Assembly: GCF_005222675.1 (NCBI RefSeq)
Contig: NZ_STGE01000002.1
Span: 1-64,000 of the forward strand
DNA: 64,000 nt
Source of the DNA: Mycolicibacterium sp. CR10
Lineage (GTDB): Bacteria; Actinomycetota; Actinomycetes; Mycobacteriales; Mycobacteriaceae
Direction of reading: 5' to 3'
Of this stretch, positions 16,338-26,850 are shown one piece after another. Below the pieces are notes generated by a model. The model was given only the letters and a program-made list of their open reading frames with translations, was not told the DNA's origin and did not search any database. Each line of letters begins with the position of its first letter. Position 1 is the stretch's first letter. The position numbers and the translations under genes are program-made.

Positions 16338-18619
16338 GACGACCGATCGGCGTGCCCGGACGCGACGCGGTCGGTGGCGCTGCGCACGGGCGGGTCGACG
16401 TCGTCAGCGGTCTCGCTGAAGCCGATTCGCTCGTGCAGTTTCGCCAACGGCTTCGGCGCCCACCAGTTCCAGCGGCCCAGCACATGCATGAACGCGGGCA
16501 CCAACATCATCCGGACCAGCGTAGCGTCGGCCAGGATGGCCAGGGTGAGGCCGACGCCGAACATCCGCATGAAGGCCACCTTCGCCGCGATCAGCGCAGC
16601 GAACGAGATGGACATCAGCAGCGCGGCCGCGGTCACGACGCGACCGGTCCTGGCCAGCCCGAGTGCGACGCTCTCGTCGTTGTCCGCGGCGGTCTTGCCG
16701 GACTTGAGCCAGTACTCGCGGATCCGCGAGACCAGGAACACCTCGTAATCCATCGACAGGCCGAAGGCGATGCAGAACAGCAGCACCGGCATGTTGGCCA
16801 CCAGCGTTCCGGTCGGTGTGGTGCCCAGGGCGCCGAGGTGGCCGTCCTGGAAGATCCACACCAGCGCACCGAAGGCTGCGCTTAACGACAAGACGTTGAG
16901 CACCAACGCTTTCAGCGGCAGCACCACGCTGCCCGTCAGCAGGAACAACAATATGAACGTGATAGCGGCGATGACGGCGAGCACGAGCGGCAACCGGGAG
17001 GTGATCGCGTCGGCGCTGTCGCGGTTGATCTGGGCGAGACCGGTCAGCTGCACCTGCCGGTCCGCGGGCGGCCCGACGGCGTGCAGCCGGTCCAGCTGTG
17101 CCTCCGAGGCGTCGGTGAACAGCGGCGCCGTGCTGCCGACGGTCAGAAATGCGCTGCCGTCAACGAAACCTGTTGCCGCAGAGGGCGGGCCGACCTTCGA
17201 CCCGTCGACGAACGTGCCACCCGGCGCGGATACCGACGAAACGTCCTCAACCCGGGACAGCTCGCCGGCGTAGTCGTCGAGCGCCTGGGGGGTGACACCG
17301 TCGGTGCTCGGCAGCACCACCGTCACGTTGTTCGAGGAATCGACGGCGAAGTTGTTGCGGAGCTCGTCGCCGATCTGGCGGGCGGACAGTGACGTGGGGA
17401 GCACCCGGTCGTCGGGGAATCCCCATTTGGCCCCCAGGAACGGCACGCCCAGCAGGAGCAGCAGGGTGACGACCACCAGACCGATCGGAATCGACCGGCG
17501 CATTACGAATTTCGTCGACCGGTACCAGAAGAGTTCCTCGACCGGCTTCGGCGTCGGTTCGGGCCTGCCGAGGACCCGACGGAGCAGCTTGCGCACATCC
17601 AGCGAGTCGAGCCTGTCGCCGGCCAGCGCGATCGCGGCGGGAGCCACCACGATGGCGGCCAGTGCGGCGAACCCGACCACGGCGATGCCCGCGTAGGCGA
17701 AGGACTTCAGGAAGTACATCGGGAACAGCACCATCGCCACCATCGACAGCGCGACGGTCAACGCCGAAAACAACACGGTGCGCCCCGCCGTGACCATCGT
17801 GCGCACCAGGGCGGCGTCCCGGTCGGCGCCGTCGGCCAGTTCGTCGCGGTATCGGCTGATGATCAGCAGTGTGTAGTCGATGGCCAGCGCGAGCCCCATC
17901 GCGATGGATAGGTTCAGCGCGAAGATCGAGACGTCGGTGACCAGCGTGACGGCGCGCAGCACCGCCATCGAGCCCAGGATCGCGAACCCGCCCACCGCAA
18001 GGGGCAACGCCGCGGCCAGTAGTCCCCCGAAGACCCACACCAGCACGAGGAAGCTCAGCGGTATCGCGATGGATTCCATCAGCAGCAGGTCTTTTTCGGT
18101 CTGGGAGTTGATCTGCACGTAGGTCATCGCGACCCCGCCCGCCCGGACGGTGACACCGTCACGGTCGTGGACCAGCACGTCGGTCACTTCTTTCGCGCGC
18201 TTCTGGGCTCCGCTCTCGCCACCGGTGAGGCCCGCGACGATCAGGCCCGTCGTGCCGTCCTCGCTGACCAGCGCCGGGGCGGCGGCGGCCGGCGCCGTCC
18301 ACGCCGACGTCACGTCGGCCACGAACGGGTATTCGGCCAGCTTGGCCGCGATGTCACTGCCGACGGCGCGGGCCTCAGAGCTTTCGATTCCCCGATCCGA
18401 GGTCACGCTGATGACCAGCTCCATGTCGCCCTGACCGAACTTGTCGACCAGCAACTGGGTGGCGTTGGCAGACTCGGAAGTCGGATCCTGGAAGCCGCCC
18501 GCGGACAGGTGCCGGACCACCGGTACCCCGAAGACCCCGCAAGCCACCATCACGAGCAGTGCGACGACAAGGATGCGGCGCGGCGCCGCGATGGCCAACA
18601 GAGCGATGCGTTGCAACAA
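16334..18619 (-). CDS. MmpL/RND lipid transporter (MmpL13-like, intact)
   Basis: The 761-residue inner-membrane protein has two RND halves, each with a periplasmic domain and helix bundle. The proton-relay motifs are AIDYTLLIISRYRDEL in the first half and SMDYEVFLVSRIREYW in the second. Neighbours mcr, SDR and methyltransferase match those of M. tuberculosis mmpL13a/mmpL13b, which is split in two; here the frame is continuous. It probably exports a lipid or precursor. The start codon appears to be TTG at 18619, 10 bases after GGAGAGG. It is regulated by the promoter/operator at 18645-18688 and co-transcribed with the TetR gene. Confidence 0.9.
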   Translation of the reverse strand: MLQRIALLAIAAPRRILVVALLVMVACGVFGVPVVRHLSAGGFQDPTSESANATQLLVDKFGQGDMELVISVTSDRGIESSEARAVGSDIAAKLAEYPFVADVTSAWTAPAAAAPALVSEDGTTGLIVAGLTGGESGAQKRAKEVTDVLVHDRDGVTVRAGGVAMTYVQINSQTEKDLLLMESIAIPLSFLVLVWVFGGLLAAALPLAVGGFAILGSMAVLRAVTLVTDVSIFALNLSIAMGLALAIDYTLLIISRYRDELADGADRDAALVRTMVTAGRTVLFSALTVALSMVAMVLFPMYFLKSFAYAGIAVVGFAALAAIVVAPAAIALAGDRLDSLDVRKLLRRVLGRPEPTPKPVEELFWYRSTKFVMRRSIPIGLVVVTLLLLLGVPFLGAKWGFPDDRVLPTSLSARQIGDELRNNFAVDSSNNVTVVLPSTDGVTPQALDDYAGELSRVEDVSSVSAPGGTFVDGSKVGPPSAATGFVDGSAFLTVGSTAPLFTDASEAQLDRLHAVGPPADRQVQLTGLAQINRDSADAITSRLPLVLAVIAAITFILLFLLTGSVVLPLKALVLNVLSLSAAFGALVWIFQDGHLGALGTTPTGTLVANMPVLLFCIAFGLSMDYEVFLVSRIREYWLKSGKTAADNDESVALGLARTGRVVTAAALLMSISFAALIAAKVAFMRMFGVGLTLAILADATLVRMMLVPAFMHVLGRWNWWAPKPLAKLHERIGFSETADDVDPPVRSATDRVASGHADRSS

Positions 18620-18644
18620 ACCGGGCGCCCTCTCCGACGAACAC

Positions 18645-18688
18645 TAAGATATCGACGGTAAGTTATCAGCGATAAGTTAAGCGGTCAA
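18645..18688 (-). promoter_or_regulatory. mmpL promoter with TetR-type operator
   Basis: On the minus strand TTGACC (18683-18688) is separated by 17 bases from TAACTT (18660-18665), a good -35/-10 pair. The palindrome TTATCAGCGATAA (18663-18675) lies in the spacer and overlaps the -10. The plus strand also shows three TAAGWTA direct repeats at 18645, 18659 and 18673, exactly 14 bases apart, so two regulator dimers could bind. The TetR encoded in the operon is the obvious candidate. Confidence 0.65.
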
Positions 18689-18769
18689 TTGCGCGGCGAT
18701 GACTTTCGCGAGCCCGGTGAGTCGACCTCACCATGAGAGCGGACCCAGCACAGAACCCGTCGCCCGGGA

Positions 18770-18775
18770 TAAATT
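18770..18775 (+). promoter_or_regulatory. -10 element of DoxX gene
   Basis: TAAATT, 8 bases, then ATG at 18784, leaving almost no leader. Confidence 0.45.
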
Positions 18776-18783
18776 CACCGTCG

Positions 18784-19326
18784 ATGACAACCTCCAACGC
18801 CACCCTGTCGCCCACCGTCAACGCGGGACTCGCCGACGTCGGACTGCTGCTTCTGAGGCTCGGCATCGGCGCCGCCGCCCTGCAGGCGGGCCTGATCAAA
18901 GCCGTCGATTTCTCCACCACCACACAGTTCATGGCCGACGCCGGCTGGCGGCTGCCCACGTTCGCCGCGTTCATGGTGACCGCCTCGGAGACGCTGGGCG
19001 GCATCGGACTGCTGCTGGGCGTGCTCACCCCGCTGGCGGCGAGCGCGGTGTTGGGTTCCATGCTCTGTGCGTGGGCGGTCAACGTCTCCGGCGCGGCGTT
19101 CTGGTCGGAGCCGTTCAACGTGCCGTTCCTGATCGGCCTCGGCGGTGCCGCGCTGCTGTTCACCGGCGCAGGGGCCTACTCCGTTGACGCTCGGATTCTC
19201 AAGCGTCTCACCTGGTCAAAGCCAATTTCGCTGGGCCTGCTGGTGCTCGCGTTCGCTGCGGCAGTCCTCACCTGGGTCGCTCTGTACGGCGTGAATCCGA
19301 TCCACTTCACCGCCCCGGGGTCGTGA
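18784..19326 (+). CDS. DoxX family membrane protein
   Basis: The 180-residue protein has four hydrophobic helices with VGLLLLRLGIGAAALQAGLIKAVDF at the start and ETLGGIGLLLGVLTPLAA in the second helix, typical of DoxX. DoxX proteins are inner-membrane proteins linked in mycobacteria to redox and membrane-oxidoreductase complexes. The gene is divergent from the mmpL operon. The start is set by a near-leaderless -10 at 18770. Confidence 0.82.
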   Translation: MTTSNATLSPTVNAGLADVGLLLLRLGIGAAALQAGLIKAVDFSTTTQFMADAGWRLPTFAAFMVTASETLGGIGLLLGVLTPLAASAVLGSMLCAWAVNVSGAAFWSEPFNVPFLIGLGGAALLFTGAGAYSVDARILKRLTWSKPISLGLLVLAFAAAVLTWVALYGVNPIHFTAPGS

Positions 19327-19420
19327 GGGCTACCCGCCAGTAGATCGCGGACCCTACCGAGCGGTAAGGATTGCCACCATTTTGCGAAACGCGGCTCATA
19401 GACTCCTTAAGAGCCGAGGT

Positions 19421-19426
19421 TACTGT
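19421..19426 (+). promoter_or_regulatory. -10 element of 43-residue gene
   Basis: TACTGT, 7 bases, then ATG at 19434. Confidence 0.5.
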
Positions 19427-19433
19427 TCAGTAC

Positions 19434-19565
19434 ATGTGGATCGACGACACCAATGCTGATGTCATCAAGGTTGACTTCGAGGCGCTCTACCACGGCGACT
19501 ATTTGGTAGAGGGAATCACCTCCGAGCAGCTCGACGACGAGCACCTGCTACCGACAGCCGTATAA
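19434..19565 (+). CDS. Small acidic protein of unknown function
   Basis: The gene encodes 43 residues beginning MWIDDTNADVIKVDFEALY and ending LLPTAV. It is strongly acidic, with no membrane segment or signal peptide, and matches no family I recognise. Three independent signs support a real gene: a leaderless -10 (TACTGT at 19421), codon use like the surrounding genes, and a perfect 28-base palindrome that starts one base after the stop codon. It forms a tiny monocistronic unit between DoxX and the nitronate monooxygenase gene. It could be a regulatory or antitoxin-like peptide, but there is no direct evidence. Confidence 0.65.
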   Translation: MWIDDTNADVIKVDFEALYHGDYLVEGITSEQLDDEHLLPTAV

Positions 19566-19566
19566 A

Positions 19567-19594
19567 GAACGCGCGCCCCATGGGGCGCGCGTTC
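19567..19594. terminator. Perfect 28-base palindromic terminator
   Basis: Bases 19567-19580 and 19581-19594 are exact reverse complements (arms GAACGCGCGCCCCA and TGGGGCGCGCGTTC). It begins one base after the stop codon of the 43-residue gene and also lies downstream of the leftward nitronate monooxygenase gene, so it may terminate both. Confidence 0.75.
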
Positions 19595-19663
19595 CTCATG
19601 CTGTTCGCCTGACGGGCCGACACCTTTGGTGTCTCTGACGCGCCGTCGGGCCTTGATTCCTTC

Positions 19664-21437
<1,774 letters not shown>

Positions 21438-21458
21438 AGATCGTTCCTTTCGTTTTTC

Positions 21459-22553
21459 TTAAAACCATTCCTGCAGAACAGCTTCGGTGTCCCCGCCGGG
21501 AACGCCGGGCGCCTTCGGGGCGGACGGTGCACTGCGCGAGAACCTCGGCGCGGGCGCCGGGTACAGGTAGCCGTTCTCGCGGTAGAACGTGTCGCGCTCG
21601 GTGTTGTGCGGTTCGGACTCGACCTCGGCGAACGACAGCACCGGGGTGACGCACGCATCGGTGCCGGCGAACACCGTGGTCCAGTGGTCGCGGTCGTGGG
21701 CGCCGAACGCCTCGGTGAACCGCGCCCGCAGTTCGGGCCAGCGGCTCATGTCGTTCTGGTCGGGCAGATCGGCCGCGTCCAGGCCGATGCCTGCCAGCAT
21801 CTCGGCGTAGAACTGCGGTTCGATCGCGCCCACCGCGACGTGGCGCCCGTCGGCGCAGGTGTAGGTGTCGTAGTACGGAGCGCCGGTGTCGAGCATGTTG
21901 ACGCCGCGCTCGTCGCTCCACATGCCCATCCCGCGGAACGCCCACATCATCATCGACAGCACGCTCGAGCCGTCCACCATCGCCGCGTCGACGACCTGTC
22001 CCTTGCCGGAGCTTTCCCGCTCCCACAGCGCCGAGAGCACGCCGACGAGCAGGAACATCGACCCGCCGCCGAAGTCGCCGACGAGGTTCAGCGGAGGCAC
22101 CGGGCGCTCGCCGGCCCGGCCGATCGCATGCAGCGTGCCGTTCAACGAGATGTAGTTGATGTCGTGACCCGCCTGCTGGGCGCGTGGGCCGTCCTGACCC
22201 CACCCGGTCATGCGCGCGTAGATCAGCCGGTCGTTGACCTTGGCGCAGTCGTCGGGACCGAGGCCGAGGCGTTCGGTGACACCGGGGCGGAAGCCTTCGA
22301 TCAGCACGTCGGCCTTGGCGATCAATCGCAGGACCAGCTCGCGGCCTTCGTCACTCTTGAGGTTCGCAGCGACCGACCGCCGGTTGCGCAGCAGATAGTC
22401 CCCGCCGGGCTTCGTTGCAGGTCCGGGCCCCTTGCCGGGGCGTTCGACGCGGACCACGTCGGCACCGAGGTCGCCGAGAATCATCGCGGCGTGCGGACCC
22501 GGGCCGATACCGGCCAGCTCTACGACGCGCAGTCCTTGCAGTGGTCCAGCCAT
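21459..22553 (-). CDS. mcr: Alpha-methylacyl-CoA racemase
   Basis: The 364-residue family III CoA-transferase-fold protein is very similar to M. tuberculosis MCR (Rv1143, 360 residues). Catalytic residues are in place with a +4 shift: His130 in AGHDINYIS, Asp160 in [12 protein letters not shown] and Glu245 in VGAIEPQFY. It interconverts (R)- and (S)-2-methylacyl-CoA thioesters so that methyl-branched fatty acids and sterol side chains can enter beta-oxidation. GGAGGG lies 9 bases before the ATG. It leads the mcr-SDR-NMO operon and is divergent from a crotonase gene. Confidence 0.95.
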   Translation of the reverse strand: MAGPLQGLRVVELAGIGPGPHAAMILGDLGADVVRVERPGKGPGPATKPGGDYLLRNRRSVAANLKSDEGRELVLRLIAKADVLIEGFRPGVTERLGLGPDDCAKVNDRLIYARMTGWGQDGPRAQQAGHDINYISLNGTLHAIGRAGERPVPPLNLVGDFGGGSMFLLVGVLSALWERESSGKGQVVDAAMVDGSSVLSMMMWAFRGMGMWSDERGVNMLDTGAPYYDTYTCADGRHVAVGAIEPQFYAEMLAGIGLDAADLPDQNDMSRWPELRARFTEAFGAHDRDHWTTVFAGTDACVTPVLSFAEVESEPHNTERDTFYRENGYLYPAPAPRFSRSAPSAPKAPGVPGGDTEAVLQEWF

Positions 22554-22583
22554 GCCCAGCCGCCCTCCATCAGTGTCGCTCAG

Positions 22584-22617
22584 TTGACCGCGACATAGCT
22601 TACTTGTATAACCAAGT
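22584..22617 (+). promoter_or_regulatory. Crotonase promoter with palindromic operator
   Basis: TTGACC (22584-22589), a 17-base spacer and TATAAC (22607-22612) form a near-consensus promoter for the gene at 22676. The palindrome ACTTGTATAACCAAGT (22602-22617, arms ACTTG/CAAGT) covers the -10, so a dimeric repressor is likely. The mcr gene starts 49 bases to the left and could be controlled by the same site. Confidence 0.6.
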
Positions 22618-22675
22618 CGGACCGGCCACGGGGCATCAGCCCCACCGGATGGCCCTCATACGGCAGGGGACGTGC

Positions 22676-23497
22676 ATGACCACCATCGACTCGGGCACCA
22701 ACGCATACGCGGGAATCGACGACCTCAGGGTCGAGCTCGACAACGGTGTGCTGGCGGTGACATTGCACCGGCCGGACAGTCTCAACTCGCTCACCGCGCC
22801 GATGCTGAACACGTTCGCCGAGACCCTGGAACGCGCCGCGGGCGACGCCGCGGTGCGGGTGGTCCGTGTCGGCGGATCCGGGCGCGGGTTCTGCTCCGGT
22901 GCGGGGATCAGCGAACAGGACCATGCCAATCCGGGCGCCGCCGGAACACCGGCCGACGTTCTCGATGCGGCCAACCGCTGCATCCGGGCACTGGTGTCGC
23001 TCCCGCAGCCGGCGGTTGCCGTGGTGCAGGGCGCCGCCGCCGGTGTCGGCGTGTCGCTGGCCTTGGCGTGTGACGTCGTATTGGCCTCGGAGAAGGCATT
23101 TTTCATGCTGGCCTTCACCAAGATCGGCCTGATGCCCGACGGCGGGGCCTCGGCCCTGATCGCCGCGGCGGTGGGTCGTATCCGCGCCATGCGGATGGCG
23201 CTGCTGGCCGAGCGCATTTCGGCGACCGACGCCGTGGAATGGGGTCTGGTCAGCGCGGCCTATCCCGTCGACATCTTCGACGCCGAGGTCGACAAGGTGA
23301 TCGCGACGTTGGTGTCGGGACCCGCGGTGGCGCTGCGCAAGACCAAGGACGCGATCAACGCCGCCACCCTCACCGAGTTGGAGAGCGCACTCGAACTCGA
23401 GAAGCAGGGTCAGCTGGAACTGCTGGTGTCCAACGATTTCAAGGAAGGTACGCGGGCCTTTCAGCAGCGCAGGGCCGCGAACTTCACCGGCTCCTGA
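22676..23497 (+). CDS. Enoyl-CoA hydratase/isomerase family protein
   Basis: The 273-residue crotonase-fold protein has oxyanion-hole segments GRGFCSGAGISEQ and GAAAGVGVSLALACD. The canonical second catalytic glutamate position lies in KIGLMPDGGASALI, where an aspartate is present, as in isomerase-like members. It probably hydrates or isomerises an enoyl-CoA in beta-oxidation. ATG at 22676 has CAGGGGA upstream and a well-formed promoter 60 bases away. The position beside mcr resembles echA10/echA11 of M. tuberculosis. Confidence 0.85.
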   Translation: MTTIDSGTNAYAGIDDLRVELDNGVLAVTLHRPDSLNSLTAPMLNTFAETLERAAGDAAVRVVRVGGSGRGFCSGAGISEQDHANPGAAGTPADVLDAANRCIRALVSLPQPAVAVVQGAAAGVGVSLALACDVVLASEKAFFMLAFTKIGLMPDGGASALIAAAVGRIRAMRMALLAERISATDAVEWGLVSAAYPVDIFDAEVDKVIATLVSGPAVALRKTKDAINAATLTELESALELEKQGQLELLVSNDFKEGTRAFQQRRAANFTGS

Positions 23498-23623
23498 GGC
23501 CCGCTCTCTCCCGTCGAGACTGCACTCTTGGCGTAGAAGTGCGAGTGGACGCCGCCGCCAGCGCGGTCTGAACGCCCGGAAAATCAGTCGACTCGACCAC
23601 CCCGTGTCGGCGACCATCTTTGG

Positions 23624-24943
23624 GTGAGTACCCAATTCGGCATGGAGTGCGACAGCACTCCATCAGGCTCAGGGCAGCCGGTGGCAGACGCCGCCGGCTG
23701 GCGGGTGCTCGCGCCATTTCAGTTCCGCGAGTACCGCCTGTTGATGGCCGCCGTCTCGCTGTCGATCTTCGCCGAGGGCATGTGGGCCGTGGTGATGACG
23801 CTGCAGGTGATCGCGCTCGACAACGACCCGACGTCGCTGTCACTGGTGGCGACCTGCCTGGGCGCGGGCCTGGTCGCGTTCGTGTTGGTCGGTGGACTCG
23901 CCGCCGATCGCCTCAACCGACGCCTCATCATCATCGTCGTCGAGGCTGTCAACACCGTCGTCGTGTCGGCGGTCGCAGTGCTCGGACTCATTGGCGCACT
24001 GCAGATCTGGCACATGGCAGTCGCTGCGGCGGCGCTCGGGATCGCCGCGGCGTTCTTCTTCCCGGCCTACAGCGCTCTGTTGCCGCGGATCCTGCCGGCC
24101 GAACAGCTGCTGGCGGCCAACGGCGTCGAAGGGGTCGTGCGGCCGGTATTCCAGCGCGCGGTCGGCCCGGCTGTTGCCGGCCTGGTGGTGGGGGCGACGT
24201 TCCCGTCACTGGGCGCGGTTGTCGTCGCAGCGTTGTTCGGCGTCGGCCTGCTGTTGCTGGTGGCAACCCGCCCGGCAGCGAAAGACGTTGCTGTGCAGCC
24301 GGATCAGAAACAGGAGCAGCCGAAGCTACTGCGCGATCTCCGCGAAGGCTTCGTGTTCGTGCTGGGCACACCGTGGCTGCTGTGGACGCTGCTGTTCGCG
24401 AGCATGTTCGTGCTGGTGGTGCTGGGCCCGATCGAGGTGCTGTTGCCGTTCATCATTCATGACCGGTTCGTGCACGGCGAGCAGACCTACGGGTTCATCC
24501 TGGCCTTCTTCGGAATGGGCAGCGCGCTGGGCGCTTTGGCCGTCTCGTCGAAACGGCTGCCGCGCCGGTACCTGACCGTGATGATGGCGATGTGGAGCGT
24601 CGGCTCCATTCCCCTGGCGATCCTCGGCGTCACGTCGTCGTTTTCGCTGATGGCTGCCGCGACGTTCGTCATCGGCGTCACCGACGGCGCGGGGATGGTC
24701 ATCTGGGGCACGCTGCTGCAGCGGCGGGTGCCGCCGGCGATGCTGGGGAGGGTCTCGAGCCTGGACTTCTTCGTATCACTGGCGTTCATGCCGGTGTCGT
24801 TCGCGGTCGTGGGTCCGCTGTCGAAGGTCGTGTCGATGCAGACGATCTTCCTGGTCGCGGGCATGCTGCCGGTGCTGCTGGCCGCCGTGGCGATGTGGGC
24901 GGCCAAGATGCGGCGCGACGAGTTGGCGCACCCGCTGAGCTAA
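23624..24943 (+). CDS. MFS transporter (EntS/MFS_3-like)
   Basis: The 439-residue protein begins with a cytosolic stretch containing WRVLAPFQFREYRLLMAAVSLS, typical of the EntS/MFS_3 group, followed by 12 hydrophobic helices. The motif A region is GGLAADRLNRRLIII. It is most likely an efflux pump for a siderophore, lipid or drug. The 126 bases upstream hold no clear promoter, only short imperfect inverted repeats around 23520-23545. It is convergent with the CPBP protease gene, 6 bases apart. Confidence 0.85.
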   Translation: MSTQFGMECDSTPSGSGQPVADAAGWRVLAPFQFREYRLLMAAVSLSIFAEGMWAVVMTLQVIALDNDPTSLSLVATCLGAGLVAFVLVGGLAADRLNRRLIIIVVEAVNTVVVSAVAVLGLIGALQIWHMAVAAAALGIAAAFFFPAYSALLPRILPAEQLLAANGVEGVVRPVFQRAVGPAVAGLVVGATFPSLGAVVVAALFGVGLLLLVATRPAAKDVAVQPDQKQEQPKLLRDLREGFVFVLGTPWLLWTLLFASMFVLVVLGPIEVLLPFIIHDRFVHGEQTYGFILAFFGMGSALGALAVSSKRLPRRYLTVMMAMWSVGSIPLAILGVTSSFSLMAAATFVIGVTDGAGMVIWGTLLQRRVPPAMLGRVSSLDFFVSLAFMPVSFAVVGPLSKVVSMQTIFLVAGMLPVLLAAVAMWAAKMRRDELAHPLS

Positions 24944-24949
24944 GCGGGA

Positions 24950-25666
24950 TCAGACCCCGAAGATTGGGGGAAGTGCGAGCACCAGGATCAGACCCCAGAA
25001 GAAGTGGGTCAGCATCGGTGCGAGCACTCCCCCGGTGGCGCGGCGTTCCAGCGCGCAGACGGTACCGAGGATGATCGCGGCGAACCCCAGCATCGGGTTG
25101 CCCGTGGTGGCGGCCGTCGCGATCACATACAGCACCGTGGACACCAGCACCGGTCGGTATTTGGCCAGGGTGGTGTAGAGGGCGCCGCGGAAGAACAGTT
25201 CCTCGGCCAACCCGTTGATCACCGTGATGAACACGATCAGCCACAACGGCCCGGCGTTGGAGAACTCGAGAACGCGGGTGATGTACTCGCGGACGCCGGG
25301 GATCTGGCGGGCGATCAACCCACCGACGACGAACACGGCGCCCAATGCCAGCCCGACGGCGGTGCCGGTGATGACCGGACGCTGGTTGCGCGCCCGGAAA
25401 CGGACATGCCCCAGGTGCAGCGGACCGGAGGCGAACGCGCCGATCGCCCACACCGCGGCCAGCGCGAGCGTGAGCCAGATGAACGATTTGTCGCCCGGCG
25501 GTCGGCTGAGGGAGTAGCCGAGCAACGCGGCACCGATCAGCAGGACGCCGCCGACAATGATCTTGCGGCGGCGCACCACCGAGGGCCACTCGTTGTACGG
25601 GGCGGCCCGGGTGCGTGCGATCTGGTACAACTCACTGGGCAAGCCGGGGTCCTCCGATGACGTCAC
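24950..25666 (-). CDS. CPBP-family intramembrane metalloprotease
   Basis: The 238-residue protein has seven to eight hydrophobic helices. It carries the CPBP/Abi signature: EE-x3-R in GLAEELFFRGALY, followed by the H-containing MLTHFFWGLILVL. Members are glutamic-type intramembrane proteases or scaffold proteins. GTG at 25666 forms a GTGA overlap with the stop of the NAD(P)-binding gene upstream, so the two are coupled. Longer in-frame extensions upstream are low-complexity Arg/Ala/Gly shadows and were not used. Confidence 0.85.
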   Translation of the reverse strand: MTSSEDPGLPSELYQIARTRAAPYNEWPSVVRRRKIIVGGVLLIGAALLGYSLSRPPGDKSFIWLTLALAAVWAIGAFASGPLHLGHVRFRARNQRPVITGTAVGLALGAVFVVGGLIARQIPGVREYITRVLEFSNAGPLWLIVFITVINGLAEELFFRGALYTTLAKYRPVLVSTVLYVIATAATTGNPMLGFAAIILGTVCALERRATGGVLAPMLTHFFWGLILVLALPPIFGV

Positions 25667-26811
25667 GCGGGACTCACTTTCGGCACCATGCCGATCACGT
25701 GATCGAGCCCGGTGCGCACCACGCCGGCCACCGGCCCCGGCACCAGTCCGAGTAGCCCCAGAACAGGCTGCACGACGTTCGGCGTCACCACGTTGGCGAG
25801 TTGCCGCAGGCGCAGCACATCGCCTCCCGCCCACTGCGGATCGGTGTCGGCGAGGTGATGCGGATCGGCCAGTTCGTTCACCGGGCGCCGCGGCGGACTC
25901 ATCACGGCCCGGCGAATGGCGTCTTCGACCCCGATGAGACCACCGTCCGGTTCGGGAACCAGGCCGGCCAGCCCGTCCTCGGAGGCCATCATCGGATAGT
26001 CAAGGGACTCAATGAGATCCCCCGCCAATCCGCCCGGCACCGGGAGCATCAGACCGCTCACGCGGGATACCAGGCCGGTGTCGATGCCGTAGACCGGAAC
26101 GGGTGTGCGCCAGATGCCCGCGATGCGGGCGTAGGTCCGCAGCAGGTCGCCGTACGTAGTGGTCTCCGAGCCGCGGATGTCGTAGGCACCCGCGGGCACG
26201 GCATCCGCGTCAGCCGCGCCGACGAGGTAGTGCAGTACGTCGCGGACGGAGATCGGATCGATGGGGTTGGCCGACCACTCGGGCATCGGCAACACGAGAA
26301 ACCTGTCGGCGACGTAGCGCAGCATCTCGAACGACGTCGACCCGGCTCCGATGACGATCGCGGCGCCCAACCACACCACATCGGGTCCACCGTCGACCTT
26401 CAGTGCCTCTGCGACCTCGGCTCGGCTGACGAGGTGCTCGGACAGCGAGTCGTCATCGGGCACGAAGCCACCGAGATAGACAATTCGTCGCACCCCTGCG
26501 GCCTTCGCCCCTTCCGCGACGGTGGCCGCGGCGAGGTTGTCTGCCTCGCGGAATCCGGGCTGCCCGATGCCGTGCACGAGGTAGTACACGACGTCGACCG
26601 GTCCGGCGTCGGCGAACGCCTTTCGCACCGAATCCTCGTCGTGCGCGTCGAGTTCGACTCCCGAAACGTCGGCGTGCCACCCGAAGTCAGCGAGCCGTGC
26701 CGGATTGCGGGTGGCGGCGACCACCTCATGGCCCTGCGCGAGCAGGGCCGCCACGAGGCGAGAGCCGACATATCCGGTCGCGCCGGTGACCAGTATCCGC
26801 ACGGTGTTCAC
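25663..26811 (-). CDS. NAD(P)H-binding atypical SDR
   Basis: The 382-residue protein has an N-terminal Rossmann motif TGATGYVGSRLVAALLAQGHEV, then a conserved YYLVHGIG and NPIDPISVRDVLHYLVGA. It resembles NmrA/UbiE-linked extended SDRs. No YxxxK pair is obvious, so it may be a sensor or reductase without classical SDR catalysis. The start was set at the GTG (26811) 7 bases after ACAGG; a TTG at 26829 would add six residues. Confidence 0.8.
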   Translation of the reverse strand: MNTVRILVTGATGYVGSRLVAALLAQGHEVVAATRNPARLADFGWHADVSGVELDAHDEDSVRKAFADAGPVDVVYYLVHGIGQPGFREADNLAAATVAEGAKAAGVRRIVYLGGFVPDDDSLSEHLVSRAEVAEALKVDGGPDVVWLGAAIVIGAGSTSFEMLRYVADRFLVLPMPEWSANPIDPISVRDVLHYLVGAADADAVPAGAYDIRGSETTTYGDLLRTYARIAGIWRTPVPVYGIDTGLVSRVSGLMLPVPGGLAGDLIESLDYPMMASEDGLAGLVPEPDGGLIGVEDAIRRAVMSPPRRPVNELADPHHLADTDPQWAGGDVLRLRQLANVVTPNVVQPVLGLLGLVPGPVAGVVRTGLDHVIGMVPKVSPA

Positions 26812-26850
26812 CGTAGGCCTGTACCCCAACCCGGCAACTCGGAACCTGTG

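Noticed and set aside
22602..22617. Considered as a KstR2 site
   Set aside because: KstR2 boxes have CAAG before CTTG; here the order is CTTG then CAAG.
23510..23545. Possible third copy of the long hairpin family
   Set aside because: Only CGAGACTGC is shared; the inner stem and right arm are missing.
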